This document shows, one piece after another, positions 24,010-37,100 of a stretch of DNA of 64,000 nt. Below the pieces are notes generated by a model that was not told the origin of the DNA, did not search any database, and was given only the letters and a program-made list of their open reading frames with translations. Positions within the stretch are counted from its first letter, which is position 1; every line of letters starts with the position of its first letter. Source of the DNA: Puffinus mauretanicus (taxonomy: Eukaryota; Chordata; Aves; Procellariiformes; Procellariidae); assembly GCA_023333565.1 (NCBI GenBank), contig JAJKFH010002581.1, positions 1,302,001 to 1,366,000 of the forward strand. The letters run 5' to 3'. Both the position numbers and the translations under genes were made by a program.

Positions 24010-25215
24010 GTAAGTTTCAATTGTGGGGTAGGAAAACCTTCTCTCTCTTTTATGTAAGCACAAATAGATTGAAAAATGTCATCTACAGTCAGTATAGCTC
24101 TCGTCTCTTTGTCTGTATCTGTCTCAATATGTCATCTTACTGTATTATCTATCTACCTTTGTTTAATAATAAACTATCAAAAATCAGGATATTTTGATTT
24201 AGGCTTGACATTTGGTTATAAGCTTACGCTATTTTTGATTGAAAAGAAAAGCATAATTCCAACTAATATACAAGAACATTAAGAGTAATTTTTAATTTCC
24301 TGTTTTATTGTCTTGCATTTCAATTGAACCTTATAAACTAAAAATGGGGATGAAATGTTCTTTATTTACAACCTGAGAGATAGCTACTTTGAAATCAGAA
24401 TAATTCTACTTTATTAGAACCATTCAGCACTCTTTAAATCAGCTAAAACTGTATTTCATGTGGGGAAAAATAACTAGTTCTTTGGCTTAGATCTGATAAG
24501 ATGGATTGCAGCCTGGAGTTATTTTTTATCATTGTTTTAGAACTCTTTTATAATAAAAGCCATGAATAAATGCAATGGCATAAACTTGATTATAATATGA
24601 AAAACTCCTCCGATAACTTTTCACTGATCCGCCAAGTCTTAAAATAAAATCCATTTTATGTTTTGTGAGATGTGGAATGTCTTTTGTATTTATAAAAATA
24701 CTTTACTTTTACTTTATGTTTTATATGTCAAAACTTGTCCTCTGACAGTATGCAGACCTTGTAGATTTGAAACAAAATGCACAAAAAACATTACATGCCT
24801 CTTGATATTTTTGTAAAAATCTAATTACAAATTAGTCTGATTGTACAAAATAATAAGTGCCCTTTAGACGACTGAATTCCTTTGACCACAGTAAAGTATT
24901 TACTTTACTATTTAGGAATTTTGAGCCTTCAACTTGCTGACATAATTACAGTTGGAAATATCTGAATAAGATATTTTTCATTTTATATGCTTCAGATGAC
25001 ATTTTGCAGCTATAATAAACTTGGAAAGCTTTTGATTACATCTGAGCACCAAAAGACTGAGTATCATTATTTGGTAATTTTAAATAGATAAAAAAGTGAT
25101 ATTTATCACAACTTTATTGTATGTTTGGTTATATTTGTACTATTTTTTTTAAAAGAACATTGTGAAAAATACATAAGTGCTACTATTTATAAAATATTTT
25201 TATTTATAATTACAG
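24010..25215 (+). other. RIMS2: RIMS2 intron
   Basis: This 1.2-kb AT-rich intron has no recognisable element. Confidence 0.9.
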
Positions 25216-25328
25216 GTTCTAGTTCATTTGAATCTCAAAAAATGGACCGACCTTCTATTTCAGTGACTTCTCCTATGAGTCCTGGCATGTTAAGGGATGT
25301 TCCACAGTTCTTGTCTGGACAACTTTCA
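25216..25328 (+). CDS. RIMS2: RIMS2 linker exon leading into C2A (113 nt)
   Basis: The exon completes AGT (Ser), then encodes SSSFESQKMDRPSISVTSPM, then SPGMLRDVPQFLSGQLS. The acceptor is TATAATTACAG and the donor GTATGT at 25329. The first half is Ser/Pro-rich (SISVTSPMSPG) and likely disordered and phosphorylatable. The final GQLS leads into the first beta strand of the C2A domain, which continues with IKLWYD in the exon at 39483. It leaves in phase 0, so the 48-nt cassette at 31077 can be inserted or omitted without changing the frame. Confidence 0.95.
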
Positions 25329-28300
25329 GTATGTAAACATTTCATTAATATTAGTGTTGTGCTTTTTGCAGCATATACAACTCTCACTGCAGAGTGCAAG
25401 CTACCTCTAATATAAATTTCTTGTTAAACTAGCTAAATTGCTTGGTTAATGCTATATATCTCAGTGTAGGCAGGGCCATAGTTTTATAAGGACATTCCAT
25501 TTTATTTGCTTTTGGAAATTTTATATGTGTTGAATTATATATATATATGTATATTTATCTAGTAAGCTAGACTGTTAGAGTCAAATTTTCAGAAAGGCCT
25601 AACCTTGGCCTCCAGTTATGTTTGTGCTGTTGAGTGTATACACTTTTTCAACTGTAACACTTACATGTACAGTTGGTAGATTTTATTACCTGTGTGCTTG
25701 GACATTAATATTGCTAATTTCTTTTGCCCTAGCTTTCATACATACCTTTCCCCAGATATCCCTTTGATTGTTTACTAACGTTGTATTCTTTGTACCAGTG
25801 TTATTCACTTTTGTTCTTCATTCTCATTGAGAACAAAGTTCATTACCTGAATGTTTTCTTTAAAAAGGTAATTTTTTGTACTAAACTGAAGAACGTGGGT
25901 TTTGTATGCCTTTCTGTGTCATTTACAACTCCAAAGTGTGATTTTTCAAAAGTGCTCCGTTGTGGCCTGGTACATATTGAAAAGGAGAGGAAAATGGGAT
26001 GGAAGCAGTGCAAAACTGGTGATAAACAAGTTTGAAAATGTCACATTCATATTTCTTCCAAGTTGTTTATGTTAAGATAATAAGTGTGCCATAAAAATAT
26101 GCATAAAATCTAAGCAGACTGTTTATAGGTCTCGCAGAAATGGTTTATGTTGTTGATAGAGGAAAGGAAATATTTTTTTGTCTGTTCAGCAGCCATGTTG
26201 GCTCCATTTTGCAATGCATGGACATTATTTGTTTTGCTCATCAGACCAACCATTTACAATATATAATTTTTAGTTTTCTGTAACTGTTGCACTTAACTAC
26301 TTTGAAAAACTCAATCCTTTGGATAAATGGAAAAACTAGAAATCTTGACTGTAGAGCGCAGAATGCTTTGCACAAAATACAATGACAAGGGAACATGAAC
26401 ATGAACTGTCAAAATACACAGACCGAGGTTTCTAAAAACCAATTTAATTTTACAAGACAGCAAAAATTGTTGACAGTGGAAACAGGGGGGAAAGAAATAT
26501 CTTTTGGCTAAACCTCATAAAAGATTAGGCTGTCAAAAAGTTTTTGCTCCTAGCTCCCAGCATGAAATTCAAGATCCAGAGTTAGCTGCTCAGACATCCT
26601 ATGCACAGACACTGTGGAATGATGATCCAAATCGGAACCACACAGAACCAACTTCTTCACTTTCTCAGTTTCAGAAACAAAATCTTCAGGAGTTTAAGAT
26701 TAGGATTTATTAGTAAAGTCAGTAAGTCTGTTGATTTTGTGGTTTGATAGGATATTGCAGTTTGAAATGAATAAGAATACTATCAGGAGATTTGGAGATA
26801 TATTCTAATTTACTGACAATAACAGAATTCATAAGGTTTTATATGTCAGAATGGCATATAAATTTCATATGAATGAAATGTTCCTATTTTTAATTATTTT
26901 TTGTTTATTTCAAGATATAAATGCCTTTATTAATAAATTTATAACATTTCTTTCCATCTAAGGAAACCAAATAATGTTAGGAGACATTTAAAGATCTTTC
27001 CTACATTTGTCCTCTGTGTACTCCCTTATGTACTGTATGCAATTATATACAATACTCCCTACTACACAATATCCTTGTTTCCCTCAGAGAGCAGCTGATA
27101 TCTGAGAACACACAGCTCCAGTTGACTGACACTGAAGTCAGAAATGCTCAGTAACTCTCTAAATTAAAGTCCCACTGTCTCAATGTAGACACATTAGTGG
27201 ACAGTTTGAAAATTTGGACACCTATCTCACATCACCAGCTAAAGAAAAGTTGGAAATAGCTGTATTTCGTGTTATCATGTTAATGGGACAACCCAGCTCC
27301 TGCTGCTGTTGGCGCAAGGCTTTGGGAAGTTAGTACTAAACCTTTTGCTTTCGAGGAAGGGTGGCTGTCACAATGTCTGAAGATGGTGTGGATAGATAGC
27401 AACGTAGCACCTAACAGGGCACATTGAAATGTGTAGACTGAAATATATTTGTAGAAAAAGATTACTTTAAGACAATTGAAATATTCTACAGGAACAGTTT
27501 TTTTCAAAATAATAAATATCTGTAGTTTCTTTTTGATCTGATATTTTAAGTTAGTTTTGAAAAATCACAAATTTTTTGACTTTTCAGATTTGGGGCTTTA
27601 TGTGTCATGAAGGTAATGCAATTAATAGTTTTTCCTTCACTTTTTAAAATTTTAGTTTCTCATTTTATAACTTTAAAAAATTTTGAAAATTTGGAAGGGA
27701 AGAGTTAGTGAAAAAAACAACTCTTTGTAAAGTTAGAGATGTTTTGAAAAATTAGAACGGACTATGAGATTTTCTAATTTTAGACCCTTAGAAAAGGTGA
27801 AGGAATAGGGAAAAATTGAATTTCAAAAATCTCCTCAAGTTCCAAAAAATATTTTAATTTGAACACTACAAAATGGACGACCTTCAGTATTTTGGTTTTC
27901 CATGTTTTTAATCAGCTCTTTCCTGACAGAACAGTTGATGGAACACTCATTCATTCCAAATAGCTAAGTAAGATGGAAATGGAAGGAAATACTAAATTCT
28001 GAATATAATTGGGAATGTGCTCTTTATGGTGACTGCCTAGGCAGGAGAATAACTGCAGAGCCCTGGCAGTAGATGGGGACAGGATGCTGTTCTTTGTGGA
28101 AATGGAGGGTCAGTTGACATTCTGGGCCATGGTGACTGAATTCAGCAGATGTGACGAATCTGAGGGAATGGATGATAGGCAAGATTTTGGAAGTGTTTTC
28201 TGTATTTTCTGTACTTTTGGACAATACCATGTAGTACTGATGGGCCATTGTTAGGGCAGCTGTAGTTAACAGGCTGTGAAATACAAGACTTGTGGGCATA

Positions 28301-31076
28301 AGTGGAGATACCTACAGTTCAGGTGGAGGTCTGAAGTATTTGAATAAATACTTGGATATATACATCTTTATACAGACAGTGCTACAGATCCTTCAAGGGT
28401 TTTTATATTAATAGTGATCTGGAATGTATTTCTTTATGTTCAGTACAGTTTTAGCCAGTTTAGCTGTAGTGATGCCTCTCTATTATTCAGGGATGTCTTT
28501 GTCTGTTCAGTCTTCCGTGCTTTCCTCTGCATTGGCATTGGCCTGTGTACCTGTTTTCTTCAGTTGAGGTTACAGTGACACACCAGAGCTGTCTGATAGG
28601 ATTTCCCATGAAGCAAACCATCTCACATAGCTAGGAAGTCTTCTTTCCATTAATAATTTTTCTGCCCAAATACATATTTAGTTGAACAAATTATGTGCAG
28701 CTACAGTAAGCTATTGTGTGTTATAATTTACTAAGGTATATAAATAATTTATCTGTATTCTGTGCAGTTTATTTTATGGCATTTTTGATCCACGTTATTC
28801 TTTCAGGAGAATATCTGGCTGTTGTTGCAATTATTGTCTTATTATGATTTGCTTTGTCTGGTTCCTGTTTCTGTGGTTTTTCACTGATTTGTTTTTCCTT
28901 TAATATCATTTTGAAAAAGTCAGTATTCTTTGTGTGTTGGTGCTCTACGCTTCATTACTGCATTCTGGCTACTTTTTCAATACTGCATGAAAGGTATAAC
29001 TTGGAATGCTTTTGCAATAGTTAGGTTTAGAGACCCATAAGATGACTAGAAGACCATGTAAATGGATACAGGTATAAAATAACAATATTTCATTTTTGTA
29101 CTGGTGGAAATTATAACAGAAAAGGGATGTAATTTATAAAATTAATCTATTTCCTTGTAAAGCTGAACCACAGAACCACTTCAATAGATTTTCTATACAA
29201 ATTCAGTTTATAAAGCAATACAAATATGGTATATTAATTATACTTGTAATATCTGTAGCATATTAGATAGCAGATATTGTACATTGTGAAGGACGTAATA
29301 TGTCAGCATATTGGGGGGATGAGGTCAAGTATGAGACATGCGCCCCTTTCCCCTTTCATCTTTTCCTTTTCCCCTTTCTTTTCTCTTCTTTCTACCTCTA
29401 CACAAGTAAATTGCTCTTGCTCTAACGTCAAAACCTGGGAAGTTCTAGGTAGTGCACACAATGCGCTTATTGCCCTCCATTTTCCAAGGCAGAATATGGC
29501 AGGTGAGGGTCCTTGGTGCATGGTGGGAGATATTCTATCCCTTTTAGGATTGGAATATTCTGGAATATCTGTATTTCTCTTGTAATATAGAGCAGAAGCA
29601 AGCTGAAGATCTACTTTTATTGTACGTGAGTAGGTCACATTCTGGCACCCATAGGTTTGGCTATGCAGTACTGCCTGTGCAGAGTGGGGGGGCAGTGTGC
29701 AGCTGCTGCACCTCGCAGAGCACAGGAGCACATCAGACAAAACCCGTGATCCAGACTGTCAAATTTTCTTATATATCCTCTTGCTTTGGTGTGAGAACAG
29801 ATTACTTCACACATTTTGTGGAACAGATTTCTCCAGCACCTGTGCATGCCAAGTAAGCAAGGAGGGTGGCAGAACCATCATCACACTGCCTATCTCCACG
29901 CTTTGGGTACATTTCTTACTGAAGTGAATATTGAGTAGCAGCTTCTTTCCATCACTTTGAAATAGATCAATAATCTCAGGAAAACTGAGCAGGAAGGTAA
30001 AGGAGATTCAAGTCTGTCAGATTGCTGTGCTTGTTGTGACCTATTCCTATGCTCCTGTTCCCCCACTCACTGGCCCTCTGAGATTTCAACATGTGCTCCT
30101 GTTCCTGTCCATTCCCCATACTGGGTACCCTTTCTGTCCGGCTCCATTAGCTGTTGCCCTAAGCTGAAGATGGAGAGTGGTTGGTTGGAGCTTGTAGCTG
30201 GTCCAGGAACTTAGAAGTGTTGCCTGAACTGATGTAGTCTTGATGTAGCCACTGGAAGCCACAAGGCTGTATATGGTCTGAAGTGTTACATCACAAAAAC
30301 AAGAGGTATAAAGGCATCAGTGTGTTCAGTGCAACTACTAAGTTTGCTAGATGCTCTAGATCCCATTTCATGCAAGGGTTTTCTGTATATACCATATGTC
30401 ATTTCTGTCATGAATGAATCTCTAGCATGACTGGTAGAGAACTGAAATACATTGATTGTACCTTCCCCCATGTAATGATAATACCAGATAGCACTAACTT
30501 TCTTTTAATCATTTTTGAAGTATTTAAGATGGTTTTTTATAGAAATGCCTCTTAAAGTTGCAGAAGAGAGAAAACCTTTTACTTTACTTGCTTTACTCTA
30601 GAAAGCAACCAAAACTGTCAGTGCGTGAACTGTACCTGTTTCTGTCTCTGAATATGCATCTACAATCTTCCTAAATGAGATGATCAAGCTGATCTTATGT
30701 TTCCCACCCCACTTTTAAATCACACTTTGCTGACCTGCTCCTTTTGTTAATGTTATTTCTAAATCTATTGTAAATGTTATCTGTAGACCTGTAAAGTGAA
30801 ATCCTTGCTTCTGGGGAATCAGTGGCAAAATTCCTGCTGACTTCCCTTCGGCCAGAATTTCCATCACAGGATTTTGATATGATTCGGTAACAGATTTGCA
30901 GATTTAATTTATGCATTGCATTAAAATACTTTGTGTTAGATAAATATGTTGTTGGTGTAAAGCTGTGTTTAAAGTAATAGTTGTGTGTCTTTGTTTTTAC
31001 TTTTGGTCTTTTAGTTTCCAGCGTGTTGTCCTTTTTGGTTTTGTTTTATTGCTTTTTCTTTAATTTTGCTTACCAG
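25329..31076 (+). other. RIMS2: RIMS2 intron upstream of the cassette exon
   Basis: This 5.7-kb AT-rich intron shows no mobile element I could recognise. The longest frame is 29740 down to 29303 on the minus strand (145 codons). It has no recognisable motif and lies opposite a C/T-rich stretch, so it is treated as chance. Confidence 0.8.
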
Positions 31077-31124
31077 AGCCAAAGCCTTAGTAGAAGAACA
31101 ACGCCTTTTGTTCCTAGGGTTCAG
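31077..31124 (+). CDS. RIMS2: RIMS2 in-frame cassette exon before C2A (48 nt)
   Basis: The sixteen codons read SQSLSRRTTPFVPRVQ, with acceptor ATTTTGCTTACCAG and donor GTAAAG at 31125. I recall this peptide from RIM isoforms, where it sits between SGQLS and IKLWYD immediately before the C2A domain. It starts and ends in phase 0, so it can be included or skipped freely. The segment is basic and Ser/Thr-rich (SLSRRTT), a plausible phosphorylation site (inference). It is isolated, 5.7 kb downstream of the previous exon and 8.4 kb upstream of the next. The acceptor is preceded by a T-rich tract (GCTTTTTCTTTAATTTTGC). It is too short to appear as an open frame on its own. Confidence 0.9.
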
Positions 31125-34100
31125 GTAAAGACTTCGTCTGCCTGACAGAAACTAAAATTGTGGTTTTTTCTTTTGTTTGTTATGGAAAATGCATAGTAGG
31201 AAAACGTTACATTATAGTCCATTTTCCCATATTTTTAGTGTGTTGCTTTAAACCATATTAACAAGTTTCATGTCATCTTGTGAGCAGCTTGTAAAATTCT
31301 GCATGAGGGTTAAAATATTAAATTAAAATTTAAAGAGACAACTAGTTTTTGTTTGCTGTTTACCCAATATTAAACTTGTACAGGTTTCAATAGTGATGAT
31401 GGCTATGCATCCCACATTCAAAATGTGTGTACTGTTTAAGCAATAAATAATTTTGTGCTTGAGGTCATTATATAAAGATGAATGTCTCTTTAAATCATTC
31501 ATTATCATTACTTAATACATTCTTTTTTTGCATTTTCCAAGTAATAGTAGTGCCTTGAGTGGAAGACAGGCAAAAAATTTGTACCTTGTTTAAAGAAACA
31601 AATTTCTTGTGTATGAAACTTGGTTCTTGCATTTTAAAAGTACAACAAAATAACCAAAATTTTATTTAAATAAAAAATGAATTCTCCCATTGTGTTACTG
31701 AATTTATTTAGCTTTGGTATTCTGTTTAGGTACAAATTGTTTGCCTTTTTTCATTAGGAAACTCCTAAGGTATTGTAGATTAATGCAAAAGTAGGTTTTA
31801 CTAATATGTTACAATGCTTATCTTGCTTTGCTGCATGTTTTTCAGTTTTTTGTAAATAGAATATTATCTGCTTTTCTTACAAAATATCTTTATGGAGATA
31901 ATCTTTTGTGTGGGAGCTGTATAAATATTTCTTTTGTTTGATCAATTGCTCAAGGAAAGATGTAAAGGATGATCTAAATGATCAGAATGAGATGACTAAA
32001 TTTCATATTGAAATGGAAAAAAAAGATCATATATATATATTTATAAAGGAATTCTAAATAAGACTGTAGGAAATGGTTTGGTCATGACTCATATTTGATA
32101 AAGTACAATTTTTTTCACAATATATTATTTCCCGAAAGTAGTCCTTAGAACAGCTTAAATGTAAATTCAAAATAATAAATCTAAGAATGAAATTGAGATT
32201 AAAAAAGTAATGTCTTGATAGTATTGTGTTAGGTTAACATATTATTATGTGCTGCTGACATAAACTGGCTTTGTATTAAAAATTTAAAAGATCCTTTAGC
32301 ATGATTAAGAATGTTGGTTTCTGCTCATGGTAATGAAATCAAAGAGGGGTTCAAATTCAATCACAAGTTGTTAAGTAGTTCATAAAAGTAAATATTGTAT
32401 ATGACATAAGTAGTCTTTTAATATTTATTTTATTTTTAGATATGTGCAAAATAAATAAAGAAATTATATGACAATTGATTGTTCAATTTAAAACGGAAAT
32501 GTCTGCCTGAAACCTGCATGTTTCATGAAATACTATAATATAGAAGTAACATCTAGTAGTTCCTTATTTTAATCACATTATATAAAATAAAGAAATAGAC
32601 ATAAAAATTGCCAGTTCTACTTAGACTAGTATCCTCTAATGAAAAAAAAATTACTTTGGTCAAATGATTATGGTAGTCATTTAAGAAAATAAAACAAGTG
32701 TAATGCATGATAGAGAATATTCAGCAAGAGGTGAAAGTGTGTAAGGCTTACTCTTTCACCTCTGGTTGGATTATTTTTTATATTGTAGATAAGAATTGTC
32801 TTTAGTCCCAATTTTGTTTCTGCACAATGTGCAGTCATTGTGGACCTCTCTAACAGTTTTTTGCAGAGCTCAGTGACAGTCAAAGCTAAACATAATGTTT
32901 GTGACAAGAGTTCCTGAAGTACTCAAACTTATGACCTTGGCAACATCTTTGCAACTAGACTGAAACAAAATGTCCCCCATCTGCCCACTTTTAGTAGGGA
33001 TGGTAGATAGTTTAAAATGGATTAATTTAAGATATGTTTACAATGCAGGCTGCAGAGAAGAAAAATTCTTCAGTGATCTTTAAACAAAGGTATTAGAAGC
33101 AGTCCAGCAGCAGTGCAGAACTCTGGTTACTTTTTGGCATGAGACATTAGCTAACTCAGCTCTGAACTGTTGATTTTGGTTGTCAGGAAGTATACATTAC
33201 ATTGTGGGCTGCAGTATAGCTGTGTCTGTAGAATTCCCTACAGGAATGTGGATCTCCAAACATTTCTGTTTATACCTATTTGTTTCATTGCTCTCAACAG
33301 GAAATGCACATCTTTATTCCTGCTTGCATCTTCTTTACTTGTTAGTCTGAAACTGATCCTCGTGATGAATGTCCCAGATTCTGGCACAAGTTCCTCTTCC
33401 ACACTTCTCTCCATGTCATTCCATTCATTTTCTAGCTCTTGTATCACTGGATGATTTAAAACCTATCATTATTATTTTATTTGGAAGAAAAAACACTCAA
33501 TTTCCTTTTTTCCCTACCATGCTCCCTTCTCCTGAATTTTTACTAATTCTACAGTACTTGGAAAAGTGCATATTTATTTCCTGAACTTTTAGATTCAGTT
33601 TAGCATACCAGCAATTTTCTAACTTACAGAGCGATGCTTTGCGATATCTTTGTGGGAAACGATCTATTCTTAAATTTGTGTTTTCCATGCAGTATCTCTT
33701 GTTTACTCGGTGGAGCCTCCTTTTGAGCCAGAGTTGCCACGAAACCACTGTTTTTTTCCTAACTTCAAAAATTTCAGACATCTTTTTTGCTTTAATACAG
33801 AACATCAGTATATTTGATCATGTATAAAAATATATGCATGTGTGTATTTGGCATTATTGAGATCAAGATGAAGCCACTAAAAAAGAAATTTTTAAAAGAA
33901 ATCTAGATTAGGGCTGCCTAAATACCTCTATAATTTTCTGGCCTTCATATCCTAGAAGCTCTTCAATTTGACAGCCTTTTCTTGTATTTTTTCCAGCATA
34001 TCACACAACAACTGAAGGAGTCAGAAATAATAGTTTGGTTTAGCAACCCTCAGTAGTCAGGATTTGTTAGAGGTATGTTTAACAACATCCAAAGCTCACC

Positions 34101-37100
34101 TCAGCTACACAGAAGATTTCACCACCTCAGGGCACTTTCTGCATCTACATAAGCTTAAGTCCAAATAAAATGATTGCTGTAAGCACTTTTTAAAATAAAC
34201 TGAGAATTTTTTTTTTTTTTTGCACCAACAGAACCTGCTGGTGTATCTCTTGTTTCAGAATAATGCAAGAAAGAAAGAAAAGTAGTATCTCAGTTTCAAA
34301 ATATTGCACTAATAAACAGCTATGTAGGTTACATGAAAAATTATAATGAACAACAGAAGAACAAAAATGCCTGGCCAGCTGTCTCTCAAAGCCAGTGATG
34401 TCTGAGTAGGCTGTAGAGGTAGAAATCAAGCTGCAGGGCAGGCAGTCTCTCCCAGTGGCACAAGTTTTATCTCTTTTCCATGAGATTCATGAAACAATTA
34501 TTATATAACAAATAAAGAAATAAAGTGTAGCATAGAATTAAAAACTTCAAATATTCTCTGTTTTTAAATCTAAAGTTATCACTTAAGATATGATGTGCCT
34601 GTATACGCTGTACACAAAACCACATTAGAATTGCATAGTTAAGTAAACAGTTAAGCATTCATGAGACAGGAATATAGGAAGCGGCAATAATAATATTACC
34701 TAGATTTTCTTAACTCATTTCCCTTATACATATGTATTAGAGTATGGGTCCTAATTACAGGATTACTTCTTTTCTAGAGCTCTGACCTCAATCAGTGCTC
34801 TGAATAAAATTTATAGTTAAGATGAGATCTAAAAGAAAAAGGATGAAATCTAGTAAACTGAATTTATGTGCTTAATTTGTATAACTTAACTTATGCTAGC
34901 TTCAAGTAAGTCTGAGGTGCCTTGGGAAGGAGCTTAGACTTGTACAGTTGAAGGAAAGAACTAAGTACCTCAACATCTGCAGTGAGTGATCCAGCCCAGA
35001 TAAAGGACACCTATCCCCGTTAACTCTATTTGAAACTTAGGCTACTCCAGAGGGTGAGTCGATTCTCCAGTGGGAGGTGTCTCCTTCTGAGGCTATAGAG
35101 GCCCAAACAGGAATACTAGATACCTGCATCCTCACTTCTTAGAATGCAACACCAGCAGTCAGCTTTTATATACTGTTCTATGTGTAGCAGACTTATTCCA
35201 GAAAGAGGACATCTGTGTTTTAAGCCCTGTTTAGACTGAAGAGATTGAATCTGTCTCTCAGAAAAGTGCCTTTATCATCAAGCTATTGCACATCCTTTTC
35301 TGCTCTGGAGTATGAAGTCTCATCTGAAACTGAGATACTGTGTGGTTGGGAATATAAGTGTGCGGTGATAGCAAAGAAATCTGAATTTTAGTGTAGCACA
35401 TTCCAGACCTGTTAACCAGCATGCATATTGATCTTGTATTAGACCACTATTGGTTAAAAACCAAATAATCCTATGAAGCTGGGACCAGACCCTCATCTCT
35501 GCTTCCCCCTGATGACTACCTTCATCACCTGACTGCAGAAGGGTTCTTGTTTCTTGTGCTCTGCATGGCAGGTATTCTTACCTGGAAGCCTGTCTCAAGG
35601 AGTGCAGGAGATGCACCACTCTATGGATGGCAGACCGTCTCACAATTTCAGGATGCATTGAGTTTAGATGTCTGTTTGCCTGAATGCAGGTTACAATGGA
35701 AGTTTAGTCAAGAATTAGGTGCATATCTGCCTAGAGAAGGAGCCTAGGGAAGGAAAGTATTATGAACATGTGTGGGGCAAATAAGTTTCCAGGACTTCAA
35801 CACTAATTGGAAAGATCTTTAGAAAGCATTCAGGTTGGATCACCTTCTAAGTGAATTTTAGGTTCTTACATCCTAAATTATCTAGGTCAACAAAGTCCTA
35901 TTCAAGAAGTTTTTTACAGTTGTTAACCTCCACATTAACATCAGCCAGTATGGTTTTCCTGTGGCGTGTTTTATGTGTTGTAATTTTAGCCTTCCCATTC
36001 CTTCATTTAGATCAGGATTGCATGGTCACAGTTTCTTAGATGTTCTAGGCTTTTAAAAGTGCCATTCCTGCATGTGTTAAAAACTGCTGAATGGGGGTTT
36101 TGTAGATTCTGCTTTGTCAGTCAGCTGCTTAAGTCTTTCAGTGCTGAGCATCACACCTGTACATTCTTGTGGGACTTTCACCCTGTGGCTTGAATAATTA
36201 AAATTTCTTCACTTTTTGGCACTAAGAATCTTTTCTGTATACTACTCAACAAAGCTATAAAAGAAAAAAATAATTTCCTCATCAGCTTTTCTGTTATACA
36301 TGGGCTTACTTATCCCAGGTTTATTTCACAACATAGAATTTATATAATATTCTATGAGGTGTGGTAGGACTATCCTGCATTTATTGATTAAGAATTGAGA
36401 AACTATGATCAGGGTCTGAGACAACCAGGTTCTGTCCAAGCATAATACACACCTCAGTCTTCAATTCTAATGCTTTACTTAGCACTACAAATCAGGCACC
36501 AGGGTCTCGTGCCAGGGTCCCAGACAACAAAGAACATGCAATTTGTAAGCAACTTTTGAAATATTTTAAGGGATCCACCCCTCAATACACAAGAGCTCTG
36601 GGAAAGCGAAGGGGTGGAATCCAGTCATCTTGGACTGCACCTGGCTGTCTTAAATGGCTGTCCTTTCTCTCCTTGTGAACAGAAAAGACAAGGTTCTTGT
36701 AGGAAAATACCATACCATCCAAATACTGTCATAATACTTATGCACAGGAGAGTCAGAATTAGATTAGTCCTGTTCCCAAACTCATTTTCCATGTTCAGTA
36801 TGCTAGTCTAACTCCTTGTTTCTCATTTTCCTTTCCAGTTTCCTGCCTTGTCTTCTTGTCAGATTTTCTTTCATCCCATTCGCTCTGTGCAACGTATTTT
36901 ATGCCAGTTACAGAATGGCTGGTTCTTTTTTCACCTCGTTCCATTTCTCTCATTCAGTCTGTTTTTGCGGCTCTGTTCTTCTGTGGTCCCTGACATTAGT
37001 GGCTCCATTCTTCCTGTGTTTCACCAAGAAGCATCCTGTATCCTTTACTTTCCCAGTAATTCTAAAGCAGTTTCTGATTTGTCCCGTCTTCCTTCTTCTA

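Noticed and set aside
26504..26713. 69-codon frame with a Gln/Ser-rich sequence that looks protein-like
   Set aside because: No match to RIM2 or another family I know, and no convincing splice sites at its ends.
29303..29740. 145-codon minus-strand frame
   Set aside because: No recognisable domain; its basic C-terminal part is the complement of a low-complexity C/T-rich tract; no splice or promoter context.
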